A stretch of 64,000 bases of DNA from Sphingomonas sp. Its GTDB lineage: Bacteria > Pseudomonadota > Alphaproteobacteria > Sphingomonadales > Sphingomonadaceae. The stretch covers positions 486,893 to 550,892 of the forward strand of contig NZ_JAGHZV010000001.1 in the NCBI RefSeq assembly GCF_017745215.1, written 5' to 3'. Position 1 is the stretch's first letter, and each line of letters begins with the position of its first letter. Under the pieces are notes generated by a model. The model did no database searches and had not been told where the DNA came from. It saw only the letters and a list, made by a program, of their open reading frames with translations. Both the position numbers and the translations under genes were made by a program. Of this stretch, positions 39,997 to 48,996 are shown in pieces.

Positions 39997-40817
39997 GCGT
40001 CGCGTCTCTGGTAGATCTTCTCGGCGCGGACGAAGTCGCCAAACGCGCCGGCATGTGGCGAGAAGCGCAGATTCTCCTTCGAGCCCAGGCCGAGGAAGCC
40101 GTTTCGGACGAGCGAATCCTTGAACAGGCCGATCGCGCGGTCCTGCAGGTCCCGGTCGAAATAGATCATGACGTTGCGGCACGAGATGAGGTGCATCTCG
40201 CCGAACACCGCGTCGGTCACCAAGCTGTGGTCGGAGAACACCACCCGCTCGCGCAGGCTCTTGTCGAACACCGCGCTGCCATAAGCGGTGGCGTAATAAT
40301 CGGAGAGCGAGGACTTGCCCCCGGCTTCCTGGTGGTTTCGCGTGAAGCCGGCGATGCGGTCGAGCGCGTAGATGCCGCGCGAGGCCGCCTCGAGTGCCTC
40401 GGCGCTGATATCGGTCGCATAGAATTGCGTCCGGTCCTCGAGTCCTTCCTCGCGGAACAGGATCGCCAGCGAGTACACCTCCTCGCCGGTGCTGCAGCCT
40501 GCGATCCACACCTTCAGGGACGGATAGGTCTTGAGGCGGGGCACGACCTTTTCGCGTAGCGCCCGGAAATAGCCGGGGTCGCGGAACATCTCGCTGACCT
40601 GGACGGTAAGGTAGCCCAGCAGCCGCGGCAACAGCGCCTCGTCGTGAAGCAGCCGTTCATGCATCGCCGAGAAATTGGCGAAGCCGAGCTGCCCGAGCGC
40701 CTGGCGCAGCCGCCGGCGGATCGAAGCCTGGGCGTAGTTGCGGAAATCATAATGGTAGCGCTGGTGCAGCGCCTCCAGCAGCAGCCGGATCTCGATGTCC
40801 TCGATCGCGTCGGTCAT
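39993..40817 (-). CDS. cheR: CheR-type protein-glutamate methyltransferase
   Basis: 274 aa. N-terminal helical domain (YHYDFRNYAQASIRRRLRQAL), then SAM-binding domain with VSEMFRDPGYFRALREKVVP, VWIAGCSTGEEVYSLAI, ATDIS and LISCRNVMIYFDRDLQ. It adds methyl groups to glutamate side chains using SAM. No TPR extension. Two bases separate its start from the stop of the 1155-residue kinase, and it overlaps cheB downstream. CheR/CheB pairs next to large hybrid kinases are a recurring arrangement in sphingomonads; the methylated partner is unknown and could be the kinase itself. Confidence 0.92.
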   Translation of the reverse strand: MTDAIEDIEIRLLLEALHQRYHYDFRNYAQASIRRRLRQALGQLGFANFSAMHERLLHDEALLPRLLGYLTVQVSEMFRDPGYFRALREKVVPRLKTYPSLKVWIAGCSTGEEVYSLAILFREEGLEDRTQFYATDISAEALEAASRGIYALDRIAGFTRNHQEAGGKSSLSDYYATAYGSAVFDKSLRERVVFSDHSLVTDAVFGEMHLISCRNVMIYFDRDLQDRAIGLFKDSLVRNGFLGLGSKENLRFSPHAGAFGDFVRAEKIYQRRDA

Positions 40818-40819
40818 TC

Positions 40820-43800
40820 CTAGCGCGGCATCCAGACCCGGACGAGCGACAGCAGCCGGTCGACGTCGAGCGGCTTCGCCATATAGTCGCTCGCGCCCGC
40901 GTCGAGGCAGCGCTGCTGGTCGTCGGGCATCGCCTTGGCGGTGAGCGCGAGAATCGGCAGCTTCTTCCAGCGCGCGTCCTCGCGGATCGCGCGCGTGGCG
41001 GTCAGGCCGTCCATCACCGGCATCATCACGTCCATCAGCACCAGATCGATCTTCTTGCCTCCGTCCTCGGCTGAACGCGCGAGCGCGTCGATCGCTTCAC
41101 GACCGTTGCGAGCGATTTCGATCTCGGCGCCGCGCGGCTCCAGGATCCCGGTCAGCGAATAGACGTTGCGCACGTCGTCCTCGACCACGAGGATACGCCG
41201 GCCCTCCAGGATCGCATCGCGGTTGCGCGCCTGCTGGATCATCCTCTGCTGCTCGGGCGGCATGTCGGTCACGACCCGATGGAGGAACAGCGAGACTTCG
41301 TCGAGCAGCCGCTCGGGCGAGCGCGCGCCCTTGATGATGATCGAGTCCGAATAGCGCCGGAGCTTCTGCTCGTCGTCGGGCGACAGATCGTGCCCGGTGT
41401 AGACGATAACCGGCGGGAAGCCGTTGTCGCCCTCGGCATGGAGCTGTTCGAGCAGCGCGAAGCCCGAGGCGTCGGGCAGCGACAGGTCGAGCACGATGCA
41501 GTCGAACGTCTCGTTCTGCAGCCGCTCGATGCATTCGGCGGCGGTGCCGACTTCGACCGTCTCGACCTCGTCCGACGCCAGCAGGGCGGCGACCGCGTTG
41601 CGCTGGATCTCGTCGTCCTCGACGATCAGCACGCGACGCATCGTGCGCGCCAGCCGGGCGGCGAACGTCTCGAGCACGCCCGCCAGCTCCTCGCGCTTCA
41701 CCGGCTTCACCAGATAGCCGATCGCGCCGAGCGACATGGCGGTCTGGATATGGTCGTGCGCGGAGACGACATGGACCGGGATATGCCGCGTTTCGGTATC
41801 GCGCTTAAGGCGGTCGAGCACCGAAAGACCGGACTGGTCGGGCAGTCCGACGTCGAGCACAACTGCGCTGGGGCGGTGGCGGCGCGCCAGCTCGATGGCT
41901 TCCTCGGCCGTGCCGGCGACCAGGCATTGGAAGCCCATCTCGCGCGCGAGATCGCGGATGATCGCGGCGAAGCTGGTGTCGTCCTCGACCACGAGGAGAA
42001 TGCGTTCGCCCGCGCCGAGATCGTCGCGATCATCGTCCACGCGGCGCGGAAGCGGGGAGGGCGGGGTTCCGGCTTGAGTCGGCGCCTCGGTTCCCCGCGG
42101 CCGGGCGGTGGGCTCCTCGCGCGGCGCGACCCGCGCGGGATCGTACGCGACCGGCAGCGTCAGCGTGAACCGGCTGCCCTTGCCGGGCTCGCTTGCCAGC
42201 GTGATGCCGCCGCCCAGCAGGCGAGCCAGCTCGCGCGAAATCGAGAGCCCGAGGCCCGTTCCGCCATAGCGTCGGCTGATCGTGCCGTCGGCCTGGCGGA
42301 ACGCCTCGAAGATCTCGCGCTGTTGGTCTTCGGCGATGCCGATGCCGGTGTCGGCGACGGTCAGCGCGACCTGCTCCTTGCCCGCGCGCTCCATCGAGAG
42401 GCGGACGCTGCCGGTTTCGGTGAACTTGAAGGCGTTGGACAGCAGGTTCTTGAGAATCTGGTCGAGACGCTGGCGGTCGGTCTCGATCGTCTCCGGGCAA
42501 TCCTCGGCGACTGCGATCTCGAAATCGAGCTTCCGCTCTCCGGCGATCGGCTGGAAGACCTGGCGGAGGTCGGCGGTGAGACGCTCGACCGCCACGGTCT
42601 CGGGGCGCACCTCGACCTGGCCGGCCTCGATCTTGGACAGGTCGAGGATGTCGTTGATCAGCGCGAGCAGGTCGTTGCCCGAGGACTGGATCGTCTGCGC
42701 GTACTTGACCTGCTCGTCCGAAAGGCTGCCGTCGGGATTGTCGCCGAGCAGCTTGGACAGGATCAGCAGCGAATTGAGCGGGGTGCGCAGCTCGTGCGAC
42801 ATGTTGGCGAGGAAGTCGCTCTTGTAGCGGCTCGCCTGTTCCAGCTCGCGCGCCTTCAGCTCGACGGCGGCGTTGGAGCGGGTCAGGTCGTCGCGTTGCA
42901 CTTCCAGCTGCTGCGCCTGCTCCTCGAGCTGGGCATTGGTCTGTTCGAGCTCGACCTGCTGCTGTTCGAGCCGCGCCTGCGATTCCTTGAGCGCTCGGCC
43001 CTGCTCCTCGAGCTCCTCGTTCGAGACGCGGAGCTCCTCGCTCTGGACCTGCAGTTCCTCGGCCTGGCGCTGGGTCTCCTCGAGCAGGTTCTGCAGCTCG
43101 GCCCGCAGGCGAGCCGAGCGGATCGCGATGCCGATCGACGCGGACGCGCGCTCGAGGAAGGCCAGGACGTCCTCGCCCACCGGCTGGAGGAAGCCGATCT
43201 CGATCACGCTGGTGACGACCCCGTCGGCGAGCGCGGGTACGATCAACAGGTGGCGCGGTTTGTCGTGACCGAGCGCCGAGCCGATCGTCAGATAACCCTC
43301 GGGGATGTCGCCGAGCAGCATCGAGGTGCGATCGGCGGCGACCTGGCCGAGCAGGCCCTGCTTGACGTCGAAGGTGTCGACGATCTTGGCGTCCGCGGCC
43401 AAGCCGTGCGCGGCGATGCGGCGATAACGCTGTCCGTCGCCCGCGAAGATCGCGCCGCCCTGCGCGCCAAGGAACTTGGCCAGGAAGGCGAGGATGTTCT
43501 CGCCCAGCTCGGGCTTGGCCTTGTCGCCGAGCATCGCCGCGGCGAGCTGCGCCTCGCCTGCCTGGAGCCATTGCTGGCGCTCGCGCACGATCGTCGCGCG
43601 GCGGATGAGGAAGCCGATCAGGAGCGTCAGGCCGACGCCGAGCACGCCGGTGAGGATGCCCGCGGCCCAGGCAGTGCGATATGCCCCCTCCATCTCGTCG
43701 ATGCGCATCTGGCGCAGCCGCGCCTCCTCCTGCTGCATCAGGTCGAGCTGGTTTCGGATCGCGTCCATCTCGACCCTGCCGCGGTCGCTGGCCACGAGCG

Positions 43801-44287
43801 CGAGCGCCGCCGCGGCGCCGCCGCTACGGCGCAGGTCGATGGTGTCCTTCAGTTCCCCGAGCTTGGCGTCGGCGTGGCGGCGCAGCGTCGCGAGGCGCGA
43901 TTGCTGGGTGGCGTTGTCGCGGGTCAGCGTCGCGATGGCGTCGAGCCTGGGGCCGGCTTGCGCGCGCGCCTCCTCATAGGGCGCGAGATACTGGTCGTTG
44001 CCGGTCAGCAGATAGCCGCGCTGGCCGGTCTCGGCGTCCTGGAGCGTGGAAAGCAGCTCATCCAGCGACGCGATCACTTCGTGCGAATGCAGGATCTTGT
44101 GCATGTCGTCGCGAAGCGTCTGGATGTTCTGGTAGGCGACCACGCCGCTCACGAGGAAGAACAGGATGACGGCCGCCAAGCCGAGGCCCGCCCGAAGATT
44201 CACGCCAGAGCTTGGCGCGGCAGCGCTGCGCGCGACTGAAGGCGACATCGATCCCATCCCGTTTCTTGGATATTCCCGGGCGCGCAT
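40820..44287 (-). CDS. Large hybrid histidine kinase: CHASE3-GAF-HisKA-HATPase with three receivers
   Basis: 1155 aa. Membrane segment about 33-55, periplasmic CHASE3 domain, second membrane segment about 209-230, GAF domain about 260-395, a long Glu/Gln-rich coiled coil to 480, HisKA (FLANMSHELRTPLNSLLILSK, His near 497), HATPase (NAFKFTETG, DTGIGIAEDQ, GTGLGLSISREL), then receivers starting near 759, 882 and 1028, each with its Asp and Lys (VVLDVGLPDQSG, IVLDLSLPDASG, VLMDVMMPVMDG). The true start may be Met14 (44248). Such kinases integrate an extracytoplasmic signal through several phosphorelay steps; the signal is unknown. First gene of the operon with cheR, cheB and the REC-kinase. Confidence 0.93.
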   Translation of the reverse strand: MRAREYPRNGMGSMSPSVARSAAAPSSGVNLRAGLGLAAVILFFLVSGVVAYQNIQTLRDDMHKILHSHEVIASLDELLSTLQDAETGQRGYLLTGNDQYLAPYEEARAQAGPRLDAIATLTRDNATQQSRLATLRRHADAKLGELKDTIDLRRSGGAAAALALVASDRGRVEMDAIRNQLDLMQQEEARLRQMRIDEMEGAYRTAWAAGILTGVLGVGLTLLIGFLIRRATIVRERQQWLQAGEAQLAAAMLGDKAKPELGENILAFLAKFLGAQGGAIFAGDGQRYRRIAAHGLAADAKIVDTFDVKQGLLGQVAADRTSMLLGDIPEGYLTIGSALGHDKPRHLLIVPALADGVVTSVIEIGFLQPVGEDVLAFLERASASIGIAIRSARLRAELQNLLEETQRQAEELQVQSEELRVSNEELEEQGRALKESQARLEQQQVELEQTNAQLEEQAQQLEVQRDDLTRSNAAVELKARELEQASRYKSDFLANMSHELRTPLNSLLILSKLLGDNPDGSLSDEQVKYAQTIQSSGNDLLALINDILDLSKIEAGQVEVRPETVAVERLTADLRQVFQPIAGERKLDFEIAVAEDCPETIETDRQRLDQILKNLLSNAFKFTETGSVRLSMERAGKEQVALTVADTGIGIAEDQQREIFEAFRQADGTISRRYGGTGLGLSISRELARLLGGGITLASEPGKGSRFTLTLPVAYDPARVAPREEPTARPRGTEAPTQAGTPPSPLPRRVDDDRDDLGAGERILLVVEDDTSFAAIIRDLAREMGFQCLVAGTAEEAIELARRHRPSAVVLDVGLPDQSGLSVLDRLKRDTETRHIPVHVVSAHDHIQTAMSLGAIGYLVKPVKREELAGVLETFAARLARTMRRVLIVEDDEIQRNAVAALLASDEVETVEVGTAAECIERLQNETFDCIVLDLSLPDASGFALLEQLHAEGDNGFPPVIVYTGHDLSPDDEQKLRRYSDSIIIKGARSPERLLDEVSLFLHRVVTDMPPEQQRMIQQARNRDAILEGRRILVVEDDVRNVYSLTGILEPRGAEIEIARNGREAIDALARSAEDGGKKIDLVLMDVMMPVMDGLTATRAIREDARWKKLPILALTAKAMPDDQQRCLDAGASDYMAKPLDVDRLLSLVRVWMPR

Positions 44288-44473
44288 ATCGGCGATTTGC
44301 CCGCAAAATCAAAACTATTCGCGTGGCTGATGGTGGTACGACGCAGCCTCGCCGCTTTTGGCGTGGGATAGGTTATCCCAGGTTAGAATGGGGCTGCCGA
44401 AAGTCGGGGATGCCGCTCGAGGCGACCATCGGCCGGGAGCGGATCTTCCCGAACGCCTGAGCGCCATTGCGCG

Positions 44474-44501
44474 AAAGGCCGCCCCTTGCGGGACGGCCTT
44501 T
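44474..44501 (-). terminator. Hairpin downstream of the 24-aa ORF
   Basis: AAAGGCCG (44474-44481) pairs with CGGCCTTT (44494-44501), with an inner CCC/GGG extension and a TTGC loop. It would end minus-strand transcripts from 44.5-47.3 kb and, with its symmetric A/T flanks, could act on either strand. Confidence 0.6.
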
Positions 44502-44527
44502 CCATTGTCTTCGCCGAAGCGGCGGGC

Positions 44528-44602
44528 TCAGCCGAGCCAGGCCTCCGCGGGGGAGGCCATGCTCAGACGATCTGCCGCGAGCGGCATGGGACAATGAGAC
44601 AT
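44528..44602 (-). CDS. Possible 24-aa small protein with an ideal ribosome site
   Basis: Minus-strand ATG at 44602 is preceded by AAAGGAGGTGG, an almost full anti-SD complement, with ideal spacing. The peptide is MSHCPMPLAADRLSMASPAEAWLG and ends in TGA at 44528. It has one Cys and no membrane segment. It lies 138 bases after the thiolase stop and 26 bases before the hairpin 44474-44501, like a short independent cistron. No family recognised, and the length leaves chance possible. Confidence 0.4.
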   Translation of the reverse strand: MSHCPMPLAADRLSMASPAEAWLG

Positions 44603-44739
44603 CTGACCACCTCCTTTCGATTGTTGACGATCGACGGAATATGGGTCCGCGATCGTGGGGCTTCAAGCGCGCGCGGAGCACGATACGCCGCTGTTCCAGG
44701 CCCGGCTTGCAATCGCGAGATCGGGTCGCAGGCCCGCGC

Positions 44740-45909
44740 TCAACGATACCGCTCGAGGATCGAGCAATAGTTGGCGACGGCCACGCCGCCCATGTTGAAC
44801 ACCGCGCCGAGCGTCGGCGAGGGCAGCTGCATCGCGTCCGCTTCCCCCGCGAGCTGCATCGCCGCGACCACATGCATCGAGACGCCGGTAGCGCCGACCG
44901 GGTGGCCCTTGGCCTTGAGGCCGCCCGAGCGGTTCACCGGAAGCGCGCCGCCGGCCTCGGTCCAGCCTTCCAGCGCGGCACGGGCGCCCTGGCCGCGGGG
45001 CGCGAGCCCCATCGCCTCATATTCGATGAGCTCGGCGATGGTGAAACAGTCATGCGTCTCGACGAAGGAGAGGTCGGAAAGCGCCGCGCCCGCCGTGTCG
45101 AGCGCGCGGCGCCAGGCGAGCGCGCCGGCCTCGAACCAAGTCGGATCGCGCCGCGACATCGGCAGGAAGTCGCTCGCCTGGCTTGCGGCGCGGAAGCGGA
45201 TCGCGCGGCGCAGCGTCCGTGCGGTCTCGACGTCGGCGAGCACCAGTGCCGCGGCGCCGTCGCTGATCGGCGAGCAGTCGGTGCGCTTGAGCGGCCCCGC
45301 GACAAAGGGATTCCCGTCCGAGGGCGTCCGGCAGAAGTCGAAACCCAGGTCGCGGCGGAGCTGGGCATAGGGGTTGTCGAGCGCGTTGCGGTGGTTCTTC
45401 GCGGCGATCCGCGCCAGCGCGTCGGACTGGTCGCCATAGCGCTCGAAATAGGCCTCGGCGACGCGGCCGAACAGGCCGGCGAACCCGGCGGGCGTATCGC
45501 CTTCCTCGGCGCGGTAGGAAGCGCTCAGCAGATGGTCGCCGGCCTGCGCGCTGGAGGCCGAGGTCATCTTCTCCGCCCCCACCACCAGCGCCAGCCGGCC
45601 GCGCCCCGCCGCGATGAAGTCGCGCGCCGCATGGATCGCCGCCGAGCCCGAGGCGCAGGCATTCTCGCAATGCACGGCCGGCTTCATCCGCAGCTCGGGC
45701 ACCGACTGCATCGGCAGCGAGCTCGGGAAGCCCTGGCGGCTGAAGCCTGAGTTGAAATTGCTCACGAAAACGCCGTCGACCTCGCCTGCGGCGATCCCGG
45801 CATCGTCGATCGCCGGGCGGGCGACACGCGCGATGAGCTGCTCGACGTCGATGTCCTCGAGCTTGCCGAACGGGCTATGCGCCCAGCCGACGATGCAGGC
45901 CTCGCTCAT
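44740..45909 (-). CDS. Thiolase-family acetyl-CoA acyltransferase (SCP-x type)
   Basis: 389 aa. Nucleophile Cys in HCENACASGSAAIHAA (near residue 87), SPISDGAAALVLAD, SFVETHDCFTIAELIEYEAMGL and NRSGGLKAKGHPVGATGVSMHVV with the catalytic His. This is the SCP-x/thiolase-like branch used for branched, steroid or aromatic side-chain beta-oxidation, cleaving a 3-ketoacyl-CoA. Start overlaps the MFS gene stop by four bases. Together with the acyl-CoA ligase divergent to this operon it suggests CoA-dependent chain shortening of an imported carboxylic acid. Confidence 0.88.
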   Translation of the reverse strand: MSEACIVGWAHSPFGKLEDIDVEQLIARVARPAIDDAGIAAGEVDGVFVSNFNSGFSRQGFPSSLPMQSVPELRMKPAVHCENACASGSAAIHAARDFIAAGRGRLALVVGAEKMTSASSAQAGDHLLSASYRAEEGDTPAGFAGLFGRVAEAYFERYGDQSDALARIAAKNHRNALDNPYAQLRRDLGFDFCRTPSDGNPFVAGPLKRTDCSPISDGAAALVLADVETARTLRRAIRFRAASQASDFLPMSRRDPTWFEAGALAWRRALDTAGAALSDLSFVETHDCFTIAELIEYEAMGLAPRGQGARAALEGWTEAGGALPVNRSGGLKAKGHPVGATGVSMHVVAAMQLAGEADAMQLPSPTLGAVFNMGGVAVANYCSILERYR

Positions 45910-47252
45910 GCGGCGCCCCCAGGCGCGAGCCGGCTGCGACGCAACGCCTCGAAACCGTCGCGGTTGGCGAAATAGAGCAGGATCACCGCCAGCGCGGCGG
46001 GCAACGCGGCGAAGGGCACGGCGAACGAGAGCTGCTTCGGGCCGAACAGATGGTCGCTGGCCAGCCCCACGACGAGCGGCCCGCAGCCCGCCCCGCCGAG
46101 GCCGAGGAGCAGCACCATCAGCGCCGACCCCTGGCCGCGCAGCCGGTTGGGAAACATCTCCTGCACCATCACCTGTCCGCTCGCCGAGGCGAAGGGCAGC
46201 GCGGTCAGGCATAGCGCGACGCAGGCGATCGCAAGGACCGCGCTGCCGGCAAAGGGCAGCAGCGCCAGCCCGAGCGCCGCGCCCGCCGCGCCTGCCGCGC
46301 AGATCCGGAACTTGGCAGCGGTCACCCCGCGCAGGGTCCAGTGATCGGCTGCGAAGGCGCCGAGCAGCGCACCGGCGATGCCGCCCAGCGCCGAGATCGT
46401 TCCCAGCATCACGCCCACGCTCGCAGCGGGCTGGGCGAACTGGCGGATGAGCATGCTCGGCGCCCAGGCCATCACCGAATAGGAGGTGAAGGCGAGGAGC
46501 CCGTGCGCGAGGAACACCCCGGCCATCACCCGGGCATGCGCGCGGACATAGGCGAGGAAGCCGGGCTCGACCAGCGCCGATGCCTCCGTCTCGACTGCCG
46601 GCATCGGCATATCCTGCCGCGCGGGCTCGCGCATCGTCAGCACCAGCGCCGCGATCGCCAGCCCGGGGGCTCCGACCACCACGAACACCGTGCGCCAGGG
46701 CGCCAGCCCGCCGATCAGCGGAAGCGCTGGGCCAGCGGCCAGCCAGCCGGGCAGCAGCCCGCCCGCGACCAGCGACAGGCCGATGCCGACGTAGACGCCG
46801 AGCAGGTAGAAGCTCATCGCCCGGCCGCGTTCGCGCGGGCGGAAGCAATCGGCGATCAGCGAGCAAGCGGCCGGCGTCAGGCACGCCTCGCTCACGCCAA
46901 CGCCCATCCGCGCAACGAACAGCCACCAATAGTCGGGCGCCGTGCCGCAGAGCATCGTCATCACGCTCCATGTGCCGACGCCCGCGGCGAGGACATATTT
47001 GCGCCGCCCGCGATCGACCCAGCGCCCGATCGGTAGCCCCAGCGTGCTGTAGAGGAAGACGAAGGCGAAGCCGTAGAGCAGGCTCATCCCCGAATCGCTG
47101 ACGCCCAGGTCGTGCTTGATCGGCCCGACCAGGATCGCGAGGATCTGGCGGTCGAGGAAGCCGAACATCGTCGCCAGGAACACCAGCCCGCAGACGTACC
47201 AGGCCGACCGGCGCGAGGGATAGGGCGGGCTCGCCGCGGCCTCGATTCGCAT
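45906..47252 (-). CDS. MFS transporter (spinster-like) of the TetR cluster
   Basis: 448 aa, about 12 membrane helices. FGFLDRQILAILVGPIK in helix 1 and GLPIGRWVDRGRRKYVL in loop 2-3 are typical of the spinster-like MFS carriers abundant in sphingomonads; VGVSEACLTPAACSLIADCFRPRERGRAMSF follows. Its substrate should be the compound handled by the coupled thiolase and the divergent ligase. Promoter region carries two TetR-type palindromes (47351-47388). A related carrier with the same FLDRQ motif is at 60940-62214. Confidence 0.88.
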   Translation of the reverse strand: MRIEAAASPPYPSRRSAWYVCGLVFLATMFGFLDRQILAILVGPIKHDLGVSDSGMSLLYGFAFVFLYSTLGLPIGRWVDRGRRKYVLAAGVGTWSVMTMLCGTAPDYWWLFVARMGVGVSEACLTPAACSLIADCFRPRERGRAMSFYLLGVYVGIGLSLVAGGLLPGWLAAGPALPLIGGLAPWRTVFVVVGAPGLAIAALVLTMREPARQDMPMPAVETEASALVEPGFLAYVRAHARVMAGVFLAHGLLAFTSYSVMAWAPSMLIRQFAQPAASVGVMLGTISALGGIAGALLGAFAADHWTLRGVTAAKFRICAAGAAGAALGLALLPFAGSAVLAIACVALCLTALPFASASGQVMVQEMFPNRLRGQGSALMVLLLGLGGAGCGPLVVGLASDHLFGPKQLSFAVPFAALPAALAVILLYFANRDGFEALRRSRLAPGGAA

Positions 47253-47350
47253 CTTCTCTCCCTGTCGTCCCGCGCGGGATCGCGCCTCTGCCTTCTTGCG
47301 ACTTGCGACTGCCTATCCGGGCACCGTGGGTTCCGGTCCAGCACTCGATT

Positions 47351-47364
47351 TGGACGCTCGTCCG
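47351..47364. promoter_or_regulatory. Candidate TetR operator, site A (TGGACGCTCGTCCG)
   Basis: Near-perfect palindrome with a two-base centre, in the divergent MFS/ligase promoter region. Together with site B it forms a larger symmetric block through GTCCGAA-6-TTCGGAC. Confidence 0.6.
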
Positions 47365-47374
47365 AATGCGCGTT

Positions 47375-47388
47375 CGGACAGTTGTCCA
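47375..47388. promoter_or_regulatory. Candidate TetR operator, site B (CGGACAGTTGTCCA)
   Basis: Second palindrome, start to start 24 bp from site A, so both would lie on a similar face of the helix. Confidence 0.6.
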
Positions 47389-47462
47389 GCCTTTGCGGTT
47401 GCCTGGGGCGGCGGCGGTGCGCCAGCCACGCGGAAACCATGGCGGGGGAGGGGCTGCGCGCG

Positions 47463-48983
47463 ATGCGGATGATGGACTATTTCGACCAAGGCTTTCGCCG
47501 CCGGGTCGGCGCGCCGGCCTTCATCGCCGGGGAGCAGCGCGTGTCCTGGGAAGCCGCCCAGGCCCGGGTCGAGCGCGTCGCGGCGGCGATGGCGGCACGC
47601 GGGATCGCGGCGGGCATGCGGGTCGGCGTGTACAGCCCCAACGACATCGACGCCTTCTTCGCCATCCTCGCCGCCTTCCGGCTGGGCGCGGTATGGGTGC
47701 CGATCAACGCGCGCAACAGCGAGAAGGCGAACCGCCACTGGCTCGCGCTGATGGAATGCCGCTGCCTGTTCTTCCACCCCGCGCTGGAAGCGGAGACCGA
47801 GCGGCTGCGCCCGGCGCTCCCCGAGGACGCGCTGCTGGTCCGGCTCGACCGGCTCGAGGCGTTCGAGGCCGAGGCGCAGGGGCCCGCGCCGCTGCCCCCG
47901 CACGCGCCCGACACGCTCGCCAGCGTCTTCCCCACCGGTGGCACCACCGGCCTGTCCAAGGCCGCCGAATGGACGCTGCAGACCTGGGAGACGATGCTCG
48001 CCACTTTCTGGCAGTGCATGCCGTGCGAGACGACACCGGTGCATCTCGTCGCCGGACCGATGACTCACGCCGCCGGGGTGCTCGCCTTCTGCTGCCTGCC
48101 GGGGGGCGCCACCAACGTGATCCTGCCCAAGGCCGATCCGGCGGCGATCCTCGACGCGATCGAGCGCTACCGCGTCACCCACCTCTACCTGCCGCCCACG
48201 CTGGTCTACAGCCTGCTCGACCAGCCGGGCGTGCGGGAGCGCGACTATGGCTCGCTGCACTATCTGGTGATCGCCGCGGCGCCGATCTCTCCGGCCAGGC
48301 TCAAGGAGGCCGTGGAGGTGTTCGGGCCCGTGGTCTGCCAGTCCTATGGCCAGGCCGAGGCGCCGATGTTCATGACCTTCCTGCCCAGCCGCGATCTCGT
48401 CGCCGGGCCGGAGTCGCGCTGGTCGAGCTGCGGGCGCAGCACGCTGGCGACGCGGCTGGAGATCATGGACGCCGCCGGCGCGATGCTGCCCGACGGCGAG
48501 CGCGGCGAGATCGTCGCGCGCGGCAACCTTGTCACGCGCGGCTATTACCGCGATCCGGAAGCGACCGCTGCGGCGCGCCACGAGGGCTGGCACCGCACCG
48601 GCGACATCGGCGTGCGCGACGAGATGGGCTTCCTCCACATCGTCGACCGCGCGCGCGACATGATCATCACAGGCGGCTTCAACGTCTATTCGGTCGAGGT
48701 CGAGCAAGTGATCCTGTCGCACCCGGCGGTCCGCGACTGCGCGGTGTTCGGCGTGCCCGATCCGAAGTGGGGCGAGGCGGTGAATGCCGCCGTCGAGCTC
48801 AAGGAGGATGCTCGCGCCGAGCCCGAGGAGATCATCGCGCTGGTCAAGGCCCGTCTCGGCAGCGTCCATGCGCCCAAGACCGTGACCTTCTGGGCCGAGC
48901 TGCCGCGCAGTCCGGTCGGCAAGGTGCTCAAGCGCGAGATCCGCGATCGATATTGGAACGGCCGCGAGCGCGCGGTCGGCTGA
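47463..48983 (+). CDS. Acyl-CoA synthetase (AMP-binding family)
   Basis: 506 aa from ATG 47463 (GGGGAGGGG ten bases upstream; ATG 47439 in the same frame is possible). The phosphate loop is FPTGGTTGLSKAA, where most members have TSGTTGxPKG, then QSYGQAEAPM, TGDIGVRDEMGFLHIVDRARDMIITGGFNVYSVEVE and the C-terminal Lys in RSPVGKVLKRE. It activates a carboxylic acid to its CoA thioester through an acyl-AMP. First gene of the operon with the CMD-like and TetR genes; divergent from MFS-thiolase. Confidence 0.9.
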   Translation: MRMMDYFDQGFRRRVGAPAFIAGEQRVSWEAAQARVERVAAAMAARGIAAGMRVGVYSPNDIDAFFAILAAFRLGAVWVPINARNSEKANRHWLALMECRCLFFHPALEAETERLRPALPEDALLVRLDRLEAFEAEAQGPAPLPPHAPDTLASVFPTGGTTGLSKAAEWTLQTWETMLATFWQCMPCETTPVHLVAGPMTHAAGVLAFCCLPGGATNVILPKADPAAILDAIERYRVTHLYLPPTLVYSLLDQPGVRERDYGSLHYLVIAAAPISPARLKEAVEVFGPVVCQSYGQAEAPMFMTFLPSRDLVAGPESRWSSCGRSTLATRLEIMDAAGAMLPDGERGEIVARGNLVTRGYYRDPEATAAARHEGWHRTGDIGVRDEMGFLHIVDRARDMIITGGFNVYSVEVEQVILSHPAVRDCAVFGVPDPKWGEAVNAAVELKEDARAEPEEIIALVKARLGSVHAPKTVTFWAELPRSPVGKVLKREIRDRYWNGRERAVG

Positions 48984-48996
48984 AGGAGAGAAGGCG

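Noticed and set aside
39424..40817. Flagellar chemotaxis locus
   Set aside because: CheA, CheW, CheY and MCP genes are absent; only CheR and CheB accompany kinases.
41279..44239. A 986-residue plus-strand frame opposite the hybrid kinase
   Set aside because: It is the antisense of the conserved kinase domains and lacks any motif; codon pattern is that of a mirror frame.
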